The position numbers and the translations under genes are program-made. Shown piece by piece: positions 11,415 to 20,879 of a stretch of DNA of 64,000 nt. The stretch spans positions 310,001 to 374,000 of the forward strand of contig MZZL01000394.1 in NCBI GenBank assembly GCA_002749535.1. The letters are read 5' to 3'. This DNA comes from Apophysomyces variabilis. Taxonomy: Eukaryota; Mucoromycota; Mucoromycetes; Mucorales; Mucoraceae. Position 1 is the first letter of the stretch; the number at the start of each line of letters is the position of its first letter. The notes under the pieces are model-generated. The model saw nothing but the letters and a program-made list of their open reading frames with translations. It did not search any database and had not been told where the DNA came from.

Positions 11415-14043
11415 ATACCCCCTCCTCAGAATGTTGGTCGTCCTCGAGCAACGGTAGCATAGGTAAAGCGGCCAGCTTGGAAGAAGAGGCAAGAGAGGTC
11501 ATTTCCTGCCGCCATTGGGCATGGGACGTAGCAGGGCGATACCAGGTAGACTGGAAGCTTTCTGATTTCGCATACTTGAGACGATCAATATGCACCCAAG
11601 AATTGTAAGGTTCTCCCTCAAGGGAAGTCAGCTTGTAGATACCGGCAGGGGCATGTTTGTCTACCACGACGTATGGACCCATCCAATTGTACTCAAGGCT
11701 GTAGGGGTTTTCATGGCGCAATAAAACATGATCACCGACATCAAACTCTTGCAGTGCAATAGCAGCGTCCCAACGAGCCTTGTCTTTTTCACTAGCAGTG
11801 GTCATCTGGGTTTCTGCAGTGGTGCGATCAGTACGTAAACGCCGAAGGTCCGGCAATAAGGCCTTAGCGCGCGTTTCGAAGTCATATGTAGTCGGAACAG
11901 TGACAAATGGGTGTAATGGGTCACCTGGTAGACGAGGTTCTTGACCATACGTCAAATAGAAAGGGCTAAAACCTGTAGTGCGATGTTTGTGCACGCGGCA
12001 AGCCCAGAGAGCTGTGTAAATAAATTCATCCCAGCGATGGATGGCACCATTAACATACTTGCGCAGCATCTGTTTGAAAACACCATTCAAACGTTCGCAT
12101 TTACCATTCGTGCGCGGGTGGTAGGCAGAGGTAAACAAATGGTGCTGCTTTAATTTGGCGAGATAGTGCGCAAGCACCTGCGACATGAAGTTGGCACCGC
12201 GATCAGACAGTATTTCCTCGGGACATCCAAAACGCATTACAATTTCCTCATATAAGAAGGTAGCTATAGCTTCGCTGGTGGCATCTGGGACAGCGCGGGC
12301 AATGGGCCAGTTTGTAGTGTAATCTACTGCCACAAGAAGCCATCGGTTACCGCTAGGAGTCAGAGGAAGCTCTCCAATAAAATCCAAGTGCCAGCGAGAA
12401 AAGGCAGGAGGGACGGTTAACGGCTTCATTGGCGCATGATGGACGTTGCGGTTGGCGTTCCCGGCTAATTGACATTGGGGACAAGTGGACAACCATTCTT
12501 GGATATCTGAGCGCATCTGGGGCCACCACCAACGTTTGCGCANTGCTGAAACTTGGAAACCAACGAAAAGTAATTCGCGCTTATTGAACTCGCACTTCTT
12601 CAGATTTGCGACAAGCTTCGCAGCGCGCAATCGATCAAGGACATGTCTGACGTGCTTCATATGGTCCTCTTCGTTCTTGCTAAAGATCAAGATATCGTCC
12701 AGATACACTAATGCGAAATCATCTAGACAATCACTAAGTACGTTATTCATAAGACTCTGAAACGTGGGTGGCGCATTCGTGAGCCCAAATGGTAGCACCA
12801 GAAATTCGTACTGTCCATAACGTGTGTTAAAGGCGGTTTTCGGCACATCAGATGGGTGAATGCGAACTTGATGATATCCACTCTTAAGGTCAAGGCTTGT
12901 GAAGTGGGATGCTCCATGTAGCTGATCCAAGCATTCATCTATCCGCGGAAGTGGATGTGCGTTGCAAACAGTGACTTTGTTGAGTGCACGGTAGTCAATA
13001 CACATCCGCATTGATCCATCTTTTTTCTTCATGAACAGAACTGGTGCACCCCATGGCGATGCGCTGGGACAGATCCGGCCAAGGGTGAGCAATTCGGATA
13101 GTTGTCGTTTCAATTCATCCAGTTCTGCCGGGCTCATCTTGAAGGGTGGCCTGTTAACAGGTTTTGCATCGCCAGTATCGATTACATGATGGATTCCCCT
13201 ATCAGGAGGTATCCCAACAGGTTCATCCTTAAAGACCTCGCTGTATTCTTTGACAAGACCACTCCAATCGGACTTTGGGAACTCTTGCGACAGGTCCTTG
13301 AAATGCACCAAAAAGCATTCTGCACCATGCTTTTTGACGAGCTTCTTAGCTTGTTTGGCAGAGACGAGATAGTCAAGTTGAGGCTCCGTCGTACGCGTCT
13401 TGTCTGGATACAACACATACATGCACCCATCCATAGTGAAACGCCATTGATCAGTGGTCCAATCTGGACAGGGTTTGACAGATTGGAGCCACGCACGTCC
13501 CAAGATTAGATCGAACTTAGTTGGGAACATGTACGCTTCAACTGTTTGTTTGCAGCCACCCAAGGTCAGAACTAGATGTGCCTTCTGAGATATCGCTGTG
13601 CGATGGCCACCAGCGGTTTCCACTTCACGGGTCGAAACTGTCGTAAGAGCAGTGGTGTATTTCGCAGCTTCAGGAGATATGTAGTTCGCGCCTGCGCCAC
13701 TGTCTATAAGGGCAAGGAAACGTTGACCAGCGATTTGGATCTCATAAAGTGGTAAATCGGTGTCAACAGTTGTGTGTAACTGCTCAAGGAAATGTTGGTC
13801 TTTGAGCAGTTCCACGTCAGCGTCAGCATTGGTAACAGATACATAAGAGGGAACAGATTCTTTATTAACGGACATATCGCAATTCTCTTTTCCTGATTCA
13901 GGCAGATTACTCGCCTCAGGGGAGGGTTTCTCATTGACAATGCACAACTGACCTCCCTTTACAGTTGTGCGGGCTGAAAATCCGAGGTTTGTTGTTGCTG
14001 TTCTTGATCTAATTTGCGGATCGCTGCAATTCGTTCCTTGCAA
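11299..14043 (-). CDS. Pol polyprotein of element C (RNase H part missing from this contig pair)
   Basis: The open frame reads protease ([13 protein letters not shown] near 13715-13680), reverse transcriptase ([18 protein letters not shown] near 13030, YLDDILIFS near 12700), a contig join at 12543, the integrase zinc finger ([11 protein letters not shown]), the integrase core ([10 protein letters not shown] near 12390, LSDRGANF near 12210), a GPY-type motif (MGPYVV near 11685) and NSWVHIDRL near 11595. The C-terminal end is unusual: it runs into the LTR and adds an acidic tail ([11 protein letters not shown]). No stop is seen in the frame. It overlaps the end of gag in the -1 frame around 13970-14043, so translation by frameshift is likely. 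With 10158-10942 inserted, the pol frame may be complete, although gag has stops. Confidence 0.9.
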   Translation of the reverse strand: MQGTNCSDPQIRSRTATTNLGFSARTTVKGGQLCIVNEKPSPEASNLPESGKENCDMSVNKESVPSYVSVTNADADVELLKDQHFLEQLHTTVDTDLPLYEIQIAGQRFLALIDSGAGANYISPEAAKYTTALTTVSTREVETAGGHRTAISQKAHLVLTLGGCKQTVEAYMFPTKFDLILGRAWLQSVKPCPDWTTDQWRFTMDGCMYVLYPDKTRTTEPQLDYLVSAKQAKKLVKKHGAECFLVHFKDLSQEFPKSDWSGLVKEYSEVFKDEPVGIPPDRGIHHVIDTGDAKPVNRPPFKMSPAELDELKRQLSELLTLGRICPSASPWGAPVLFMKKKDGSMRMCIDYRALNKVTVCNAHPLPRIDECLDQLHGASHFTSLDLKSGYHQVRIHPSDVPKTAFNTRYGQYEFLVLPFGLTNAPPTFQSLMNNVLSDCLDDFALVYLDDILIFSKNEEDHMKHVRHVLDRLRAAKLVANLKKCEFNKRELLFVGFQVSAXRKRWWWPQMRSDIQEWLSTCPQCQLAGNANRNVHHAPMKPLTVPPAFSRWHLDFIGELPLTPSGNRWLLVAVDYTTNWPIARAVPDATSEAIATFLYEEIVMRFGCPEEILSDRGANFMSQVLAHYLAKLKQHHLFTSAYHPRTNGKCERLNGVFKQMLRKYVNGAIHRWDEFIYTALWACRVHKHRTTGFSPFYLTYGQEPRLPGDPLHPFVTVPTTYDFETRAKALLPDLRRLRTDRTTAETQMTTASEKDKARWDAAIALQEFDVGDHVLLRHENPYSLEYNWMGPYVVVDKHAPAGIYKLTSLEGEPYNSWVHIDRLKYAKSESFQSTWYRPATSHAQWRQEMTSLASSSKLAALPMLPLLEDDQHSEEGVLSSLNPDPWNSDFFCVDPEMDERIGSIVEVEETEEDDV
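11415..11429 (-). other. Polypurine tract of element C
   Basis: ATACCCCCTCCTCAG on the plus strand, a G-rich purine run on the minus strand, directly abuts the 3' LTR. Confidence 0.7.
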
Positions 14044-14816
14044 GCGCTACGTTTGTGTCCGTGCTTGCGGCAGAAATAACACTCGACTTGAGAAGGGTCT
14101 ACTTGTCTTCTAGGCCTCCATTGTCTTCCAGTTACCACATCAAGGTCCATGGGTGTTGCGCCGTCAGAATAGGAAGCAATTGACGTACTGGCAGGGTGCA
14201 TGCGCATCGGTGCCGTCACTTGTCCGATTCTACGGCCGCTTTCAAATGCCAAGGCAGCACGGACAGCTTCCTCCAGAGTAACAGGCTCCCGAGTAATGAC
14301 ATGGATATGGATGCTGTCTTGTAGGCCCTGGACAAAACGATCTAAAGCTTCTTCATTGGTCATTGACGGGATGTCAAGCTGGATATCTTAGAACGTATCC
14401 ACGTATGTCTCGACTGAACCCGTTTGTCTCAGGGCTGCCAAACGGTCTCTGGCCATTCGCAATGTGTGCGCCGGACGGAACTCATTGGTCAAAGCTTTCC
14501 AGAATTGTACCCAGTCTCTCAGTATATCGTGGTTCAGCTCGAGACGCCGCCATCAAACCTCCGCACGTCCCCGCAAAAGGGTCACAGCATATTGCACCTT
14601 GCAGTCTTCATCGATATCGACAAAGTCACAATACCTCTCAACGGATTGTAACCAGCTATCAATGATCGTCGCCACGTGATCACCCTTGTAAGTGTCAGGT
14701 TGTCGAACCTTGACCTTGGCTACTGATACAGGCCCGCTGTTGTTAAGTCTCATGTTGTTTAACGCCTCAGTCATCATGGCAACCATATCCGCCATGTTCG
14801 TTTGTTGTTGATTCAT
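13959..14816 (-). pseudogene. Gag of element C
   Basis: It begins at the ATG at 14816 (MNQQQTNMADMVAMM) and reads a capsid-like region. It has a TGA near 14552 (AEV then stop then WRRL, Trp expected) and a TAA near 14390 (TF then stop then DIQL, Gln expected). It continues through LDRFVQGLQ to a CCHC zinc knuckle ([14 protein letters not shown], about 14035-14080) and ends QPAQL then TAA near 13970. The two stops fit single C-to-T or G-to-A changes. The rest of the frame is well preserved. Confidence 0.85.
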
Positions 14817-14827
14817 TTTCTAAAGAT

Positions 14828-14969
14828 GTCCAGGTCTCTTGACTGACAAAAACAAGAAGGTTTTACAATCGTCCTAGTCGCTTGACTGACAAATAAGGTC
14901 TACAGTTGTGTCCTGGTCGCTTTTGACTGACAGTAGCTTGAATTGTGTCCAGGTCTCTCTTGACTGACA
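14828..14969 (-). repeat. Four imperfect repeats in the leader of element C
   Basis: The plus-strand motif GTCC(A/T)GGTC(T/G)C..TTGACTGACA occurs at 14828-14848, 14871-14891, 14910-14932 and 14947-14969, between the primer-binding site and the gag start. Regular copies in the untranslated leader could be an RNA packaging or dimerisation signal, or simply a microduplication. Function is not known. Confidence 0.75.
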
Positions 14970-15024
14970 CAAGAATATCGGTTTTCCTTGTACGGCTTAC
15001 TGTTATACGGCAGAAAGAATTTTC

Positions 15025-15038
15025 ATCAGCTACCAATT
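15025..15038 (-). other. Primer-binding site of element C
   Basis: On the minus strand the LTR end CA is followed by AT and then TGGTAGCTGATG, identical to the site in B. Confidence 0.6.
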
Positions 15039-15398
15039 GTCATTTCCTTGGATCTGAGTTTTATTCCAAATCACTGTAACGTAGTCGATCAGTCAAACTT
15101 GCAGCGGATCAGGGAAACGATAAGATAAATAAAAATAAGGATCGTAAAAGATGATTTTTTATTGTATCGCCTTTCTCTCTATTTATATTATTGTGCCTGA
15201 CGGACGACGGCAAAACAATTCTACTTCTAAAACTTTTCCAAGGGCAACTATTCGATAGACGATGTTTCACGATGTTATAATCTCAAACATCATCTTCTTC
15301 CATTTCTTCTACCTCAACAATCGATCCGATTCGTTCGTCCATCTCAGGGTCCACATAAAAGAAGTCCGAATTCCAGGGATCGGGATTCAGCGACGACA
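15039..15398 (-). repeat. 5' LTR of element C
   Basis: It runs TGTCATTTCC to GCGACGACA in plus orientation and is the partner of 11054-11414. It contains a second copy of the acidic pol tail (near 15283-15398) because that tail is LTR-encoded. Confidence 0.9.
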
Positions 15399-15443
15399 AT
15401 CTGAGCAAAAGGTTTGTGTCACTACAACTTTGCAGGCACGACA
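15399..15443 (-). repeat. 5' LTR of element B, last fragment
   Basis: It starts with the repeated ATCT of C's target duplication, then matches B's LTR end (5075-5119) to GGCACGACA. It is followed by the TGAC duplication of B and the last base of A's LTR. Confidence 0.88.
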
Positions 15444-15462
15444 TGACACAATAATAAAAGTT

Positions 15463-15468
15463 AAAAAA
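15463..15468 (-). terminator. RNA polymerase III terminator of tRNA-Lys
   Basis: Six T on the minus strand, five bases beyond the 3' end of the tRNA gene, is the standard Pol III stop signal. Confidence 0.75.
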
Positions 15469-15473
15469 TAATA

Positions 15474-15546
15474 CGCCCGATGAGGGGGTTGAACCCTCGA
15501 CATTTGGGTTAAAAGCCCAACGCTCTACCAACTGAGCTAACCGGGC
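15474..15546 (-). tRNA. tRNA-Lys (anticodon TTT)
   Basis: The minus strand gives a 73-nt cloverleaf without intron. The acceptor stem is GCCCGGT with ATCGGGC, the D-arm contains AGCTCAGTTGGTAGAGC, the anticodon stem-loop is TTGGG-CTTTTAA-CCCAA with TTT at 15511-15513, and the T-arm contains GGGTTCAACCCC. The discriminator is G and CCA is not encoded. The internal A and B boxes look normal, so it should be transcribed. Three gypsy elements are stacked just 3' of it, with A's LTR ending about 25 bp away. It is the only clear host gene in the window. Confidence 0.95.
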
Positions 15547-15889
15547 GAGCACGCTCTTTCACTTTTTCATCACTTTTTTCAACTTCACGAAAGAAGTGTT
15601 CCTTTCATCTTTAAAAAAAAGTGTTCATCTGTTCTTTATTTTTTAATATATTGTTCTCCCCGATTTCCACTTTACTATATCTCAATTTCAGTGCGTGTTA
15701 GCTTAAACTTTTCCCTGTTTTTACGTCAATTTTCTGAACATTTAAAAAAAAATTTTGTCAGAAAGAAAAAGGATTTTTTCTTCAGGCTCCTCTCCCTCTC
15801 CCTCTTTTTCAACTCTCGCCCTAAATTTTTCTTCCCAGGTGCTCCCCCTTTGACATTCAATCTTAACAGATGCTATTTTCAGAAATTAT
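15547..15889. other. Intergenic stretch between tRNA-Lys and LINE-1
   Basis: AT-rich and pyrimidine-rich sequence. No protein gene is supported. It holds the 5' flank of the tRNA gene and, at its right end, probably the 5' untranslated part of LINE-1. The exact LINE start cannot be fixed from the sequence. Confidence 0.5.
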
Positions 15890-16647
15890 GCTGTCTGATA
15901 TTACTATAACACTCCAGGCAATGCAAAACCAAATTGCTGCCCTCATTGCCCATGTTTTCTCACAAGAGGAACAACTGACTAAGTTCTAGGAATTAGTCAT
16001 TCAAAACTAATAACTTTGTGAAGAAGTTGCATCTCTCAAAGCCCATCTTAATGCTGTATCTCAAAACATAGCCTCCATTTCCTCTTCTGCAGATGCTCCC
16101 TCCTTTTCTTCTTCTTCTTCAACTGTTCCCAATGGTAGTGAATCTTCTACATGGGCCACAGTTGTGAAACGCCACTGTCCTATCTATCTACCAGTCTCTG
16201 AATGAAAACGAGCTGCAGCAGCTTGTGGTTTCCAAGTCCTATTAGGCCTGCAAGGGTTTGATTATATCTATATTCCACATGTCAAATGTATGGACTGGCC
16301 AGAAGTCTGACACTATTTGTGCAAATTGGGACTTGAATCAGCATGCATCCTTGACATATCATTCCCAACCCATAAGGTCATTGGTCTTTTGGTCCATGCT
16401 CAGTATGCTCCAATAGTGTTGGAGCTACTGGAAAAAGTTAAAGTCACTATTATTAAGGACTTTGATTTTACCGACCCCTCACACCTTGCCGACCCAAAGT
16501 TTGAGTCACTATCTATAGCAGAGCGCTAATTTCATGCCATACAACTTAACTGACAACGCTGTATGAATGCCTTAAAATTTATGCGTCCATCAGTTGCTGC
16601 TGCTGTCAGCCATAACTTTTTAAAATATAGATAGATCGATGTTAAAG
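15890..16647 (+). pseudogene. LINE-1 ORF1 (first part)
   Basis: It reads a coiled-coil-like N-terminus (ITITLQAMQNQIAALIAHVF), a Ser-rich stretch, then SESSTWATVVKRHCP and a longer segment ending near DPSHLADPKFESLSIAER (about 16470-16528). The C-terminal part resembles LINE-2 ORF1 (NPDILDDPKLASSTITER, near 50805). ORF1 proteins of this kind bind the element RNA. Stops at about 15988, 16009, 16204, 16308 and 16527 break the frame. No zinc knuckle is seen. Its continuation is 20713-20865. Confidence 0.65.
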
Positions 16648-16655
16648 ATACTAAG

Positions 16656-19600
16656 TAGGGATCGTCAAAAATCCATGATCTGTTTATCTGATCCGATCCG
16701 TATCCGTTAAAACCAGATACAGATCATTATATTCTCATCCAGATAAGATCTGGATCAAAAAAGTGCAATCCGATCTGATCCGTTTAATCTGTTTATAAAA
16801 ACATAGTGCTTTTTGCAGGTGGCCTCATTATTTTAGTCAGGTTGTTTAACTATTAAACTAACTTTGTACATGTTGAGAGATATATAGTATGCTTGCTTTG
16901 TTAAGTATGAACGTTTATTTGAAAGAGAAGTGCATAAAGTGTTGTTCATTCCTTATCATTGAATGCAAGATTACGAAAACATAGCTCATTAGATGTCTGA
17001 ATTAGTGAAAAGCTGATGCCAGTAAAAAGGATTACAGATTGCAATGAGCAAAAGAAAGGCAGTAATGTTAAAAAAAGAATAAGTATAGTTCTTCAGTACT
17101 TTGGCTTAAAGTGTTAAGATGTAGTTTGAGATAATGTTCTTTCTCAAATAGTGTTGACTTTAGGTAATGCCCGTAAAAAGTTTGAATCTGCGAGATGGTT
17201 CTGAATGAAGAGAACAGTATGGCTATTATAAGATCTGGAATGCTGATGTTGGTGCGTAATGGGCAGAATGAAAAAGTGAGACGCACGTGTCGTTATGAAA
17301 CGTTGAATATGATCTTTTTTTTCTTATTGAATATAGCCTTAATGCACTGCAACCAAATAAACACATCTGTCTTTTCACTGAAACTTTTTTTGAGAAGATT
17401 AAAGTCCTTGTTCAACAGGATTGACCATCATGCCGCAGTAAGAATGTTAAAGTGGAGTTTGATTCTGCTTATGAAGTACTTTGCAGGCTTATTAATGAAG
17501 TAACTGTCACAGTAAAGAAGTGTGGATGACTAATAAAATAACTGTCGCAGCAAAAAAGACTTAGATTAAAAATCAAAACTATAGCAGAGCTCATATTACA
17601 TCATTGCTTCCGCAGCCAGATTTGTCATCGTTCTATTATAATCCTTTAACTATCATAATGACTGTGGCAAGAAGGTATATAAACATGATCAATCAAAGTT
17701 CAAAAACGCTTTATTAAATCTCTATTCTCTTTTTACAACCTACCGTCTTTTTCTTACTGATCACTATGCCATTTTCTATTGGAGAATCATCAAGTGCTGC
17801 AGGAAAGTGATCGTCTCAACATGCTCATGTATGATAAAATCGCTGATAACCATATCTAATATTGCATCAGGATCTGTCATCCTTTACTATGTCTGACACT
17901 GAGAATATGGACACCTTTCCTAGCCTGGAAAGAGAAGAGTCGCTAATGTCAATTGAAGCCGAAGGGAGCGTTGATACAGAATTGCAAGATCAAACTTTGT
18001 CATCTGCTCGGTTGACGAAAAAGCAAAAATCAAATGCTAGCTGGGTGTTCGTCAATGGATGGGCAACTCGTCAGCATATTGATGGAGTTAGATGGATTCT
18101 ATGCAACTTTGTAAGCGCCAGAGGAACTAAATGTGGATGAAAATATATCAATGGTGGTGGATCTACTGGTAACATTCTTAAGCATCTTAAATTGAAGCAC
18201 AATATTACCAAAGATTCCCCTGCTGCCAACTCTGCTTCTCTGGTGCTTGGAATAGGCCCACTTGATGCCTTTCTTGGAAGTGGAAACAGGACAATACCAG
18301 ATCAAGTATTTACTAAAGAAAAGTTCCGTCAACTTTTACTGGCCAATATTATATCTACCCCGTCTCCATATACCTCAGTTGAACAGAAAACGTTGCAAGA
18401 CCTACTCCACTTTGCTCACCTTGCACCAGATATGATTAGCTTAAAGCTACCAAGCGCATCAACCATTAGGCGTGACCTGGAGCGATCATATGAACAATAT
18501 GAAAAAGAAGTTACTGATTTGCTTCAAGAGCAACTTTACCTATTATACACTATGGATGGATGGACAAGTGATTTGCATGATGCGTTCCTTGGAATTACTG
18601 CACACTGGATCAATCAAGAGTGGCGACCTCGTTCCATTATTATCAGGTTTGAACCACTTGATGGCCTTCATTCCACAGTTAATATGGCTGAAACGATGAT
18701 GAGTGTGTTGCAAAAATTCAAACTTGCATCAAAACCATTCTTCTTGACAACGGATAATGCTTCCAACATGAAGGCGCTTGCAAATGAACTGGAACGGATA
18801 GTCGGCTGCAATGTGTTCAAGGCGAAAGAGAATCATGTCATGTGTATCGGACATATAATCAATCTGGCTGTACAGGCTATTCTTTGTGATGGTCTTGGAA
18901 TAACAGCCCTGGAGAACACTGAAGGAAATGCCGAAGTTGATGATGAGGAAGGGGAAAAGAATGCAGTTGATGATGTTGGTAAGAGTGCATCCAAAAAGTA
19001 AGCGTCAATTGATGTTGATCATTTTTAGGCGGTATTATTAATCGTCTTTGTTGTGGAATCATCAAAATCCGTTCCTCTCCTCAGCGCCAAGCAGAATATA
19101 AGCGATATTGTAGTGCCAACAACTTACAAGAAAAAGAGTTAATTCTGGACGTAAAGACAAGATGGAATTCTACCTTGCAAATGCTGCGACGAGCATATGA
19201 ACAGCAAGACGCTTACAACATTACATGCCGCGCCAACAAGGAGCTGTCTGAATTTGCACTGTCTTCTGAACAGTGGTCAAGCGTCCATGAGCTACAGATA
19301 TTGCTTTCAGGTTTTGACCAGTTCACTGCCTTGCTCTTTGCTTCAAAATATCCATCGATTAACACTACTGTCCTTGCATACAACTGGCTTTTTGATCATA
19401 TCAATAACTATCAAAAGGAGAAGGTTAAGGTAAATGAAAAAAAGAAAGATAAGTAAACCTTATACTTACTGTTTATCGTTCATTCTAGTCCTTTCTGGCC
19501 ATTGCAATTGCTGCCAACAGTGGTTATAACAAGCTGAAGAAATACTACAGTCAAACAACGGCTGCACTATATTCAGTTGCTACTGCCTTAGATCCACGCG

Positions 19601-20704
19601 CGAAATACAAATGGTGGTCTGAAATCTAATGGTCATCTGATTGGATCAAAGAAGTAAAAGATGCCGTTGAACAAACGTGGACGCAAGAATTCAAGCCAAT
19701 GGCAGACAGAGCAGCAGCATGCCAACAGACTCCAGCACTGCAACTGTTCAGACCAAGAGCACCAAGGGATCAGTTGAATGATTACATTGCTGAACCAATT
19801 GCGAAAGAGGACACTGACGTTCTGCAGTACTGGAAAAGCTGCACTGTACAATGGAAAGAGTTGTCATAAATGGCATCCTGATACCTTGCTGTTCCAGCTT
19901 CGTCAGTTCCCTCTGAGTGATGCTTTTCTCATGCAAAGTTTTTCATTCCTTCTGAGTGCAATCGTTTGTTGCCAGAGTCTTTGAAGCAATCTGTGTTGTT
20001 AGATTCATGGATGAAAGAACTGCAGTAGCTTTTTTTTAAACAGCAAATAAAAAATGTATTTTTTCACAGTCTCAAACAGATTATGTGTGCTTGCTTTTTA
20101 GTGTTTTTGCCTTTTCTCTGACTTTATAGCTTTTCTACTTATACAGTGCTTTAGCCTGTCGGAATTTTTTTAATATTGGCATAACAACACTTTCAGCTTT
20201 CCGCAATTTTTACATGCCCTAACTCACCCATTGCATTCCACTTACATGGACATTGCTGCTTCAACCTCCCAGGAAAAAACTTGAATCTGGCAGCCATTTG
20301 CTTTATAAACAAAACTTACAGATTTCATTACAACCGAGATTACCTTATCTATGTTTTATATCAGTTTCCATTTCTTCTGTTTAATATTTGCCCGCAGCTT
20401 AATTGCAATTCCGAACACAATCTAACTTTGACATTTCTCCCATACTATAACCATTTGCGAATTCATTGCAATGAGCGCTTTCTTTTACCTGCTGCTTAAT
20501 ATGACAGTTTGAACACACTCTTGTACAATAAGTAATAGGGTTTGGCCTTGTAGCTTCACTTTTGATCTTATATTTATCCAGACTGCGTCTATACTTGCCT
20601 TATTATTGGTTGATCCGTTTAATCCGTGAATCCGATCCGTGATCTGTTTTGTGAAAGATGGATGAGGGTATGATCTGATCCGTATCCGGTTTTGATGATC
20701 CCTA
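16656..20704 (+). mobile_element. hAT-1 DNA transposon (4,049 bp)
   Basis: The ends are inverted: TAGGGATCGTCAAAA at 16656-16670 and its complement (TAGGGATCATCAAAA) at 20690-20704. The 8-bp target duplication is ATACTAAG (16648-16655) and ATGCTAAG (20705-20712), one transition apart. Subterminal repeats of the type GATCCG and GATCTG crowd both ends (16676-16790 and 20610-20695). It carries one transposase gene. hAT-2 is a sister copy with much the same layout. Confidence 0.93.
17889..20028 (+). pseudogene. hAT transposase of hAT-1 (degenerate)
   Basis: The ATG is at 17889 (MSDTENMDTF). An N-terminal BED-like zinc-finger region (WVFVNGWATRQH.., GGSTGNILKHLKLKH) is followed by the RNase H-like catalytic core with TMDGWTSD (about 18548-18575), TTDNASNM (about 18748-18771) and CIGHIINLAVQ (about 18844). 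The C-terminal dimerisation region has YWKSCTVQW (about 19830) and PASSVPSE (about 19890). Two introns are likely: 18979-19028 and 19430-19488. Stops include TGA near 18138 (shared with hAT-2), TAA near 19628 and 19867, and TGAs near 19879 and 19918. Stop codon at 20026. Confidence 0.88.
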
Positions 20705-20712
20705 ATGCTAAG

Positions 20713-20865
20713 GCTGTACTTACAGCAGCCTTCCTGCTACATAACTGAGATGATCCAGCTTCTGTTTTTACATCCACTTCTCCCCATGCCAATGATGTTG
20801 ATGATGATATGCTTGATGTCTATGCTGCCCAGTCCCATGCTACTCTCTCTGCTAACCAACAATGA
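20713..20865 (+). pseudogene. LINE-1 ORF1 (second part)
   Basis: The frame resumes after hAT-1 and reads AVLTAAFLLHN, then an Asp-rich part (NDVDDDMLDVYAAQ), ending with TGA near 20865. It has at least one internal stop. It joins the first part exactly when one copy of the 8-bp duplication is removed. Confidence 0.6.
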
Positions 20866-20879
20866 TTGAGTCTTCTTTA

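Larger units (their letters stand above)
11054..15398 (-). mobile_element. Ty3/gypsy element C, inserted in the 5' LTR of B
   Basis: It has two LTRs of about 361 bp (11054-11414 and 15039-15398) that differ at roughly ten sites, all transitions by eye. It has a polypurine tract, gag, pol and primer-binding site in the right order on the minus strand, and a 4-bp duplication ATCT at 11050-11053 and 15399-15402. The RNase H part is absent at the n at 12543 because that contig was placed at 10158-10942. It is the youngest gypsy element of the nest. Confidence 0.92.
4762..15443 (-). mobile_element. Ty3/gypsy element B (minus strand), containing nested element C and misordered contigs
   Basis: The left (3') LTR is 4762-5119. 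Its pol runs leftward from 7962, its gag lies at 9184-10025, and its primer-binding site is at 10023-10036. The right (5') LTR is in three pieces: 10037-10156, 10944-11053 and 15399-15443. The first two are separated by a misplaced contig (10158-10942) and about 87 bp of missing LTR sequence. The last two are separated by element C. Order in the text does not reflect the genome: 8107-9182 belongs in the N gap at 6598-6951, and 9184-9238 repeats 8051-8105. The few visible LTR differences between copies are transitions, so B is younger than A. Confidence 0.88.

Noticed and set aside
15283..15552. Minus-strand reading frame of 89 codons spanning the tRNA gene
   Set aside because: It is the LTR-coded acidic tail of element C's pol running by chance through LTR B and the tRNA-Lys gene.
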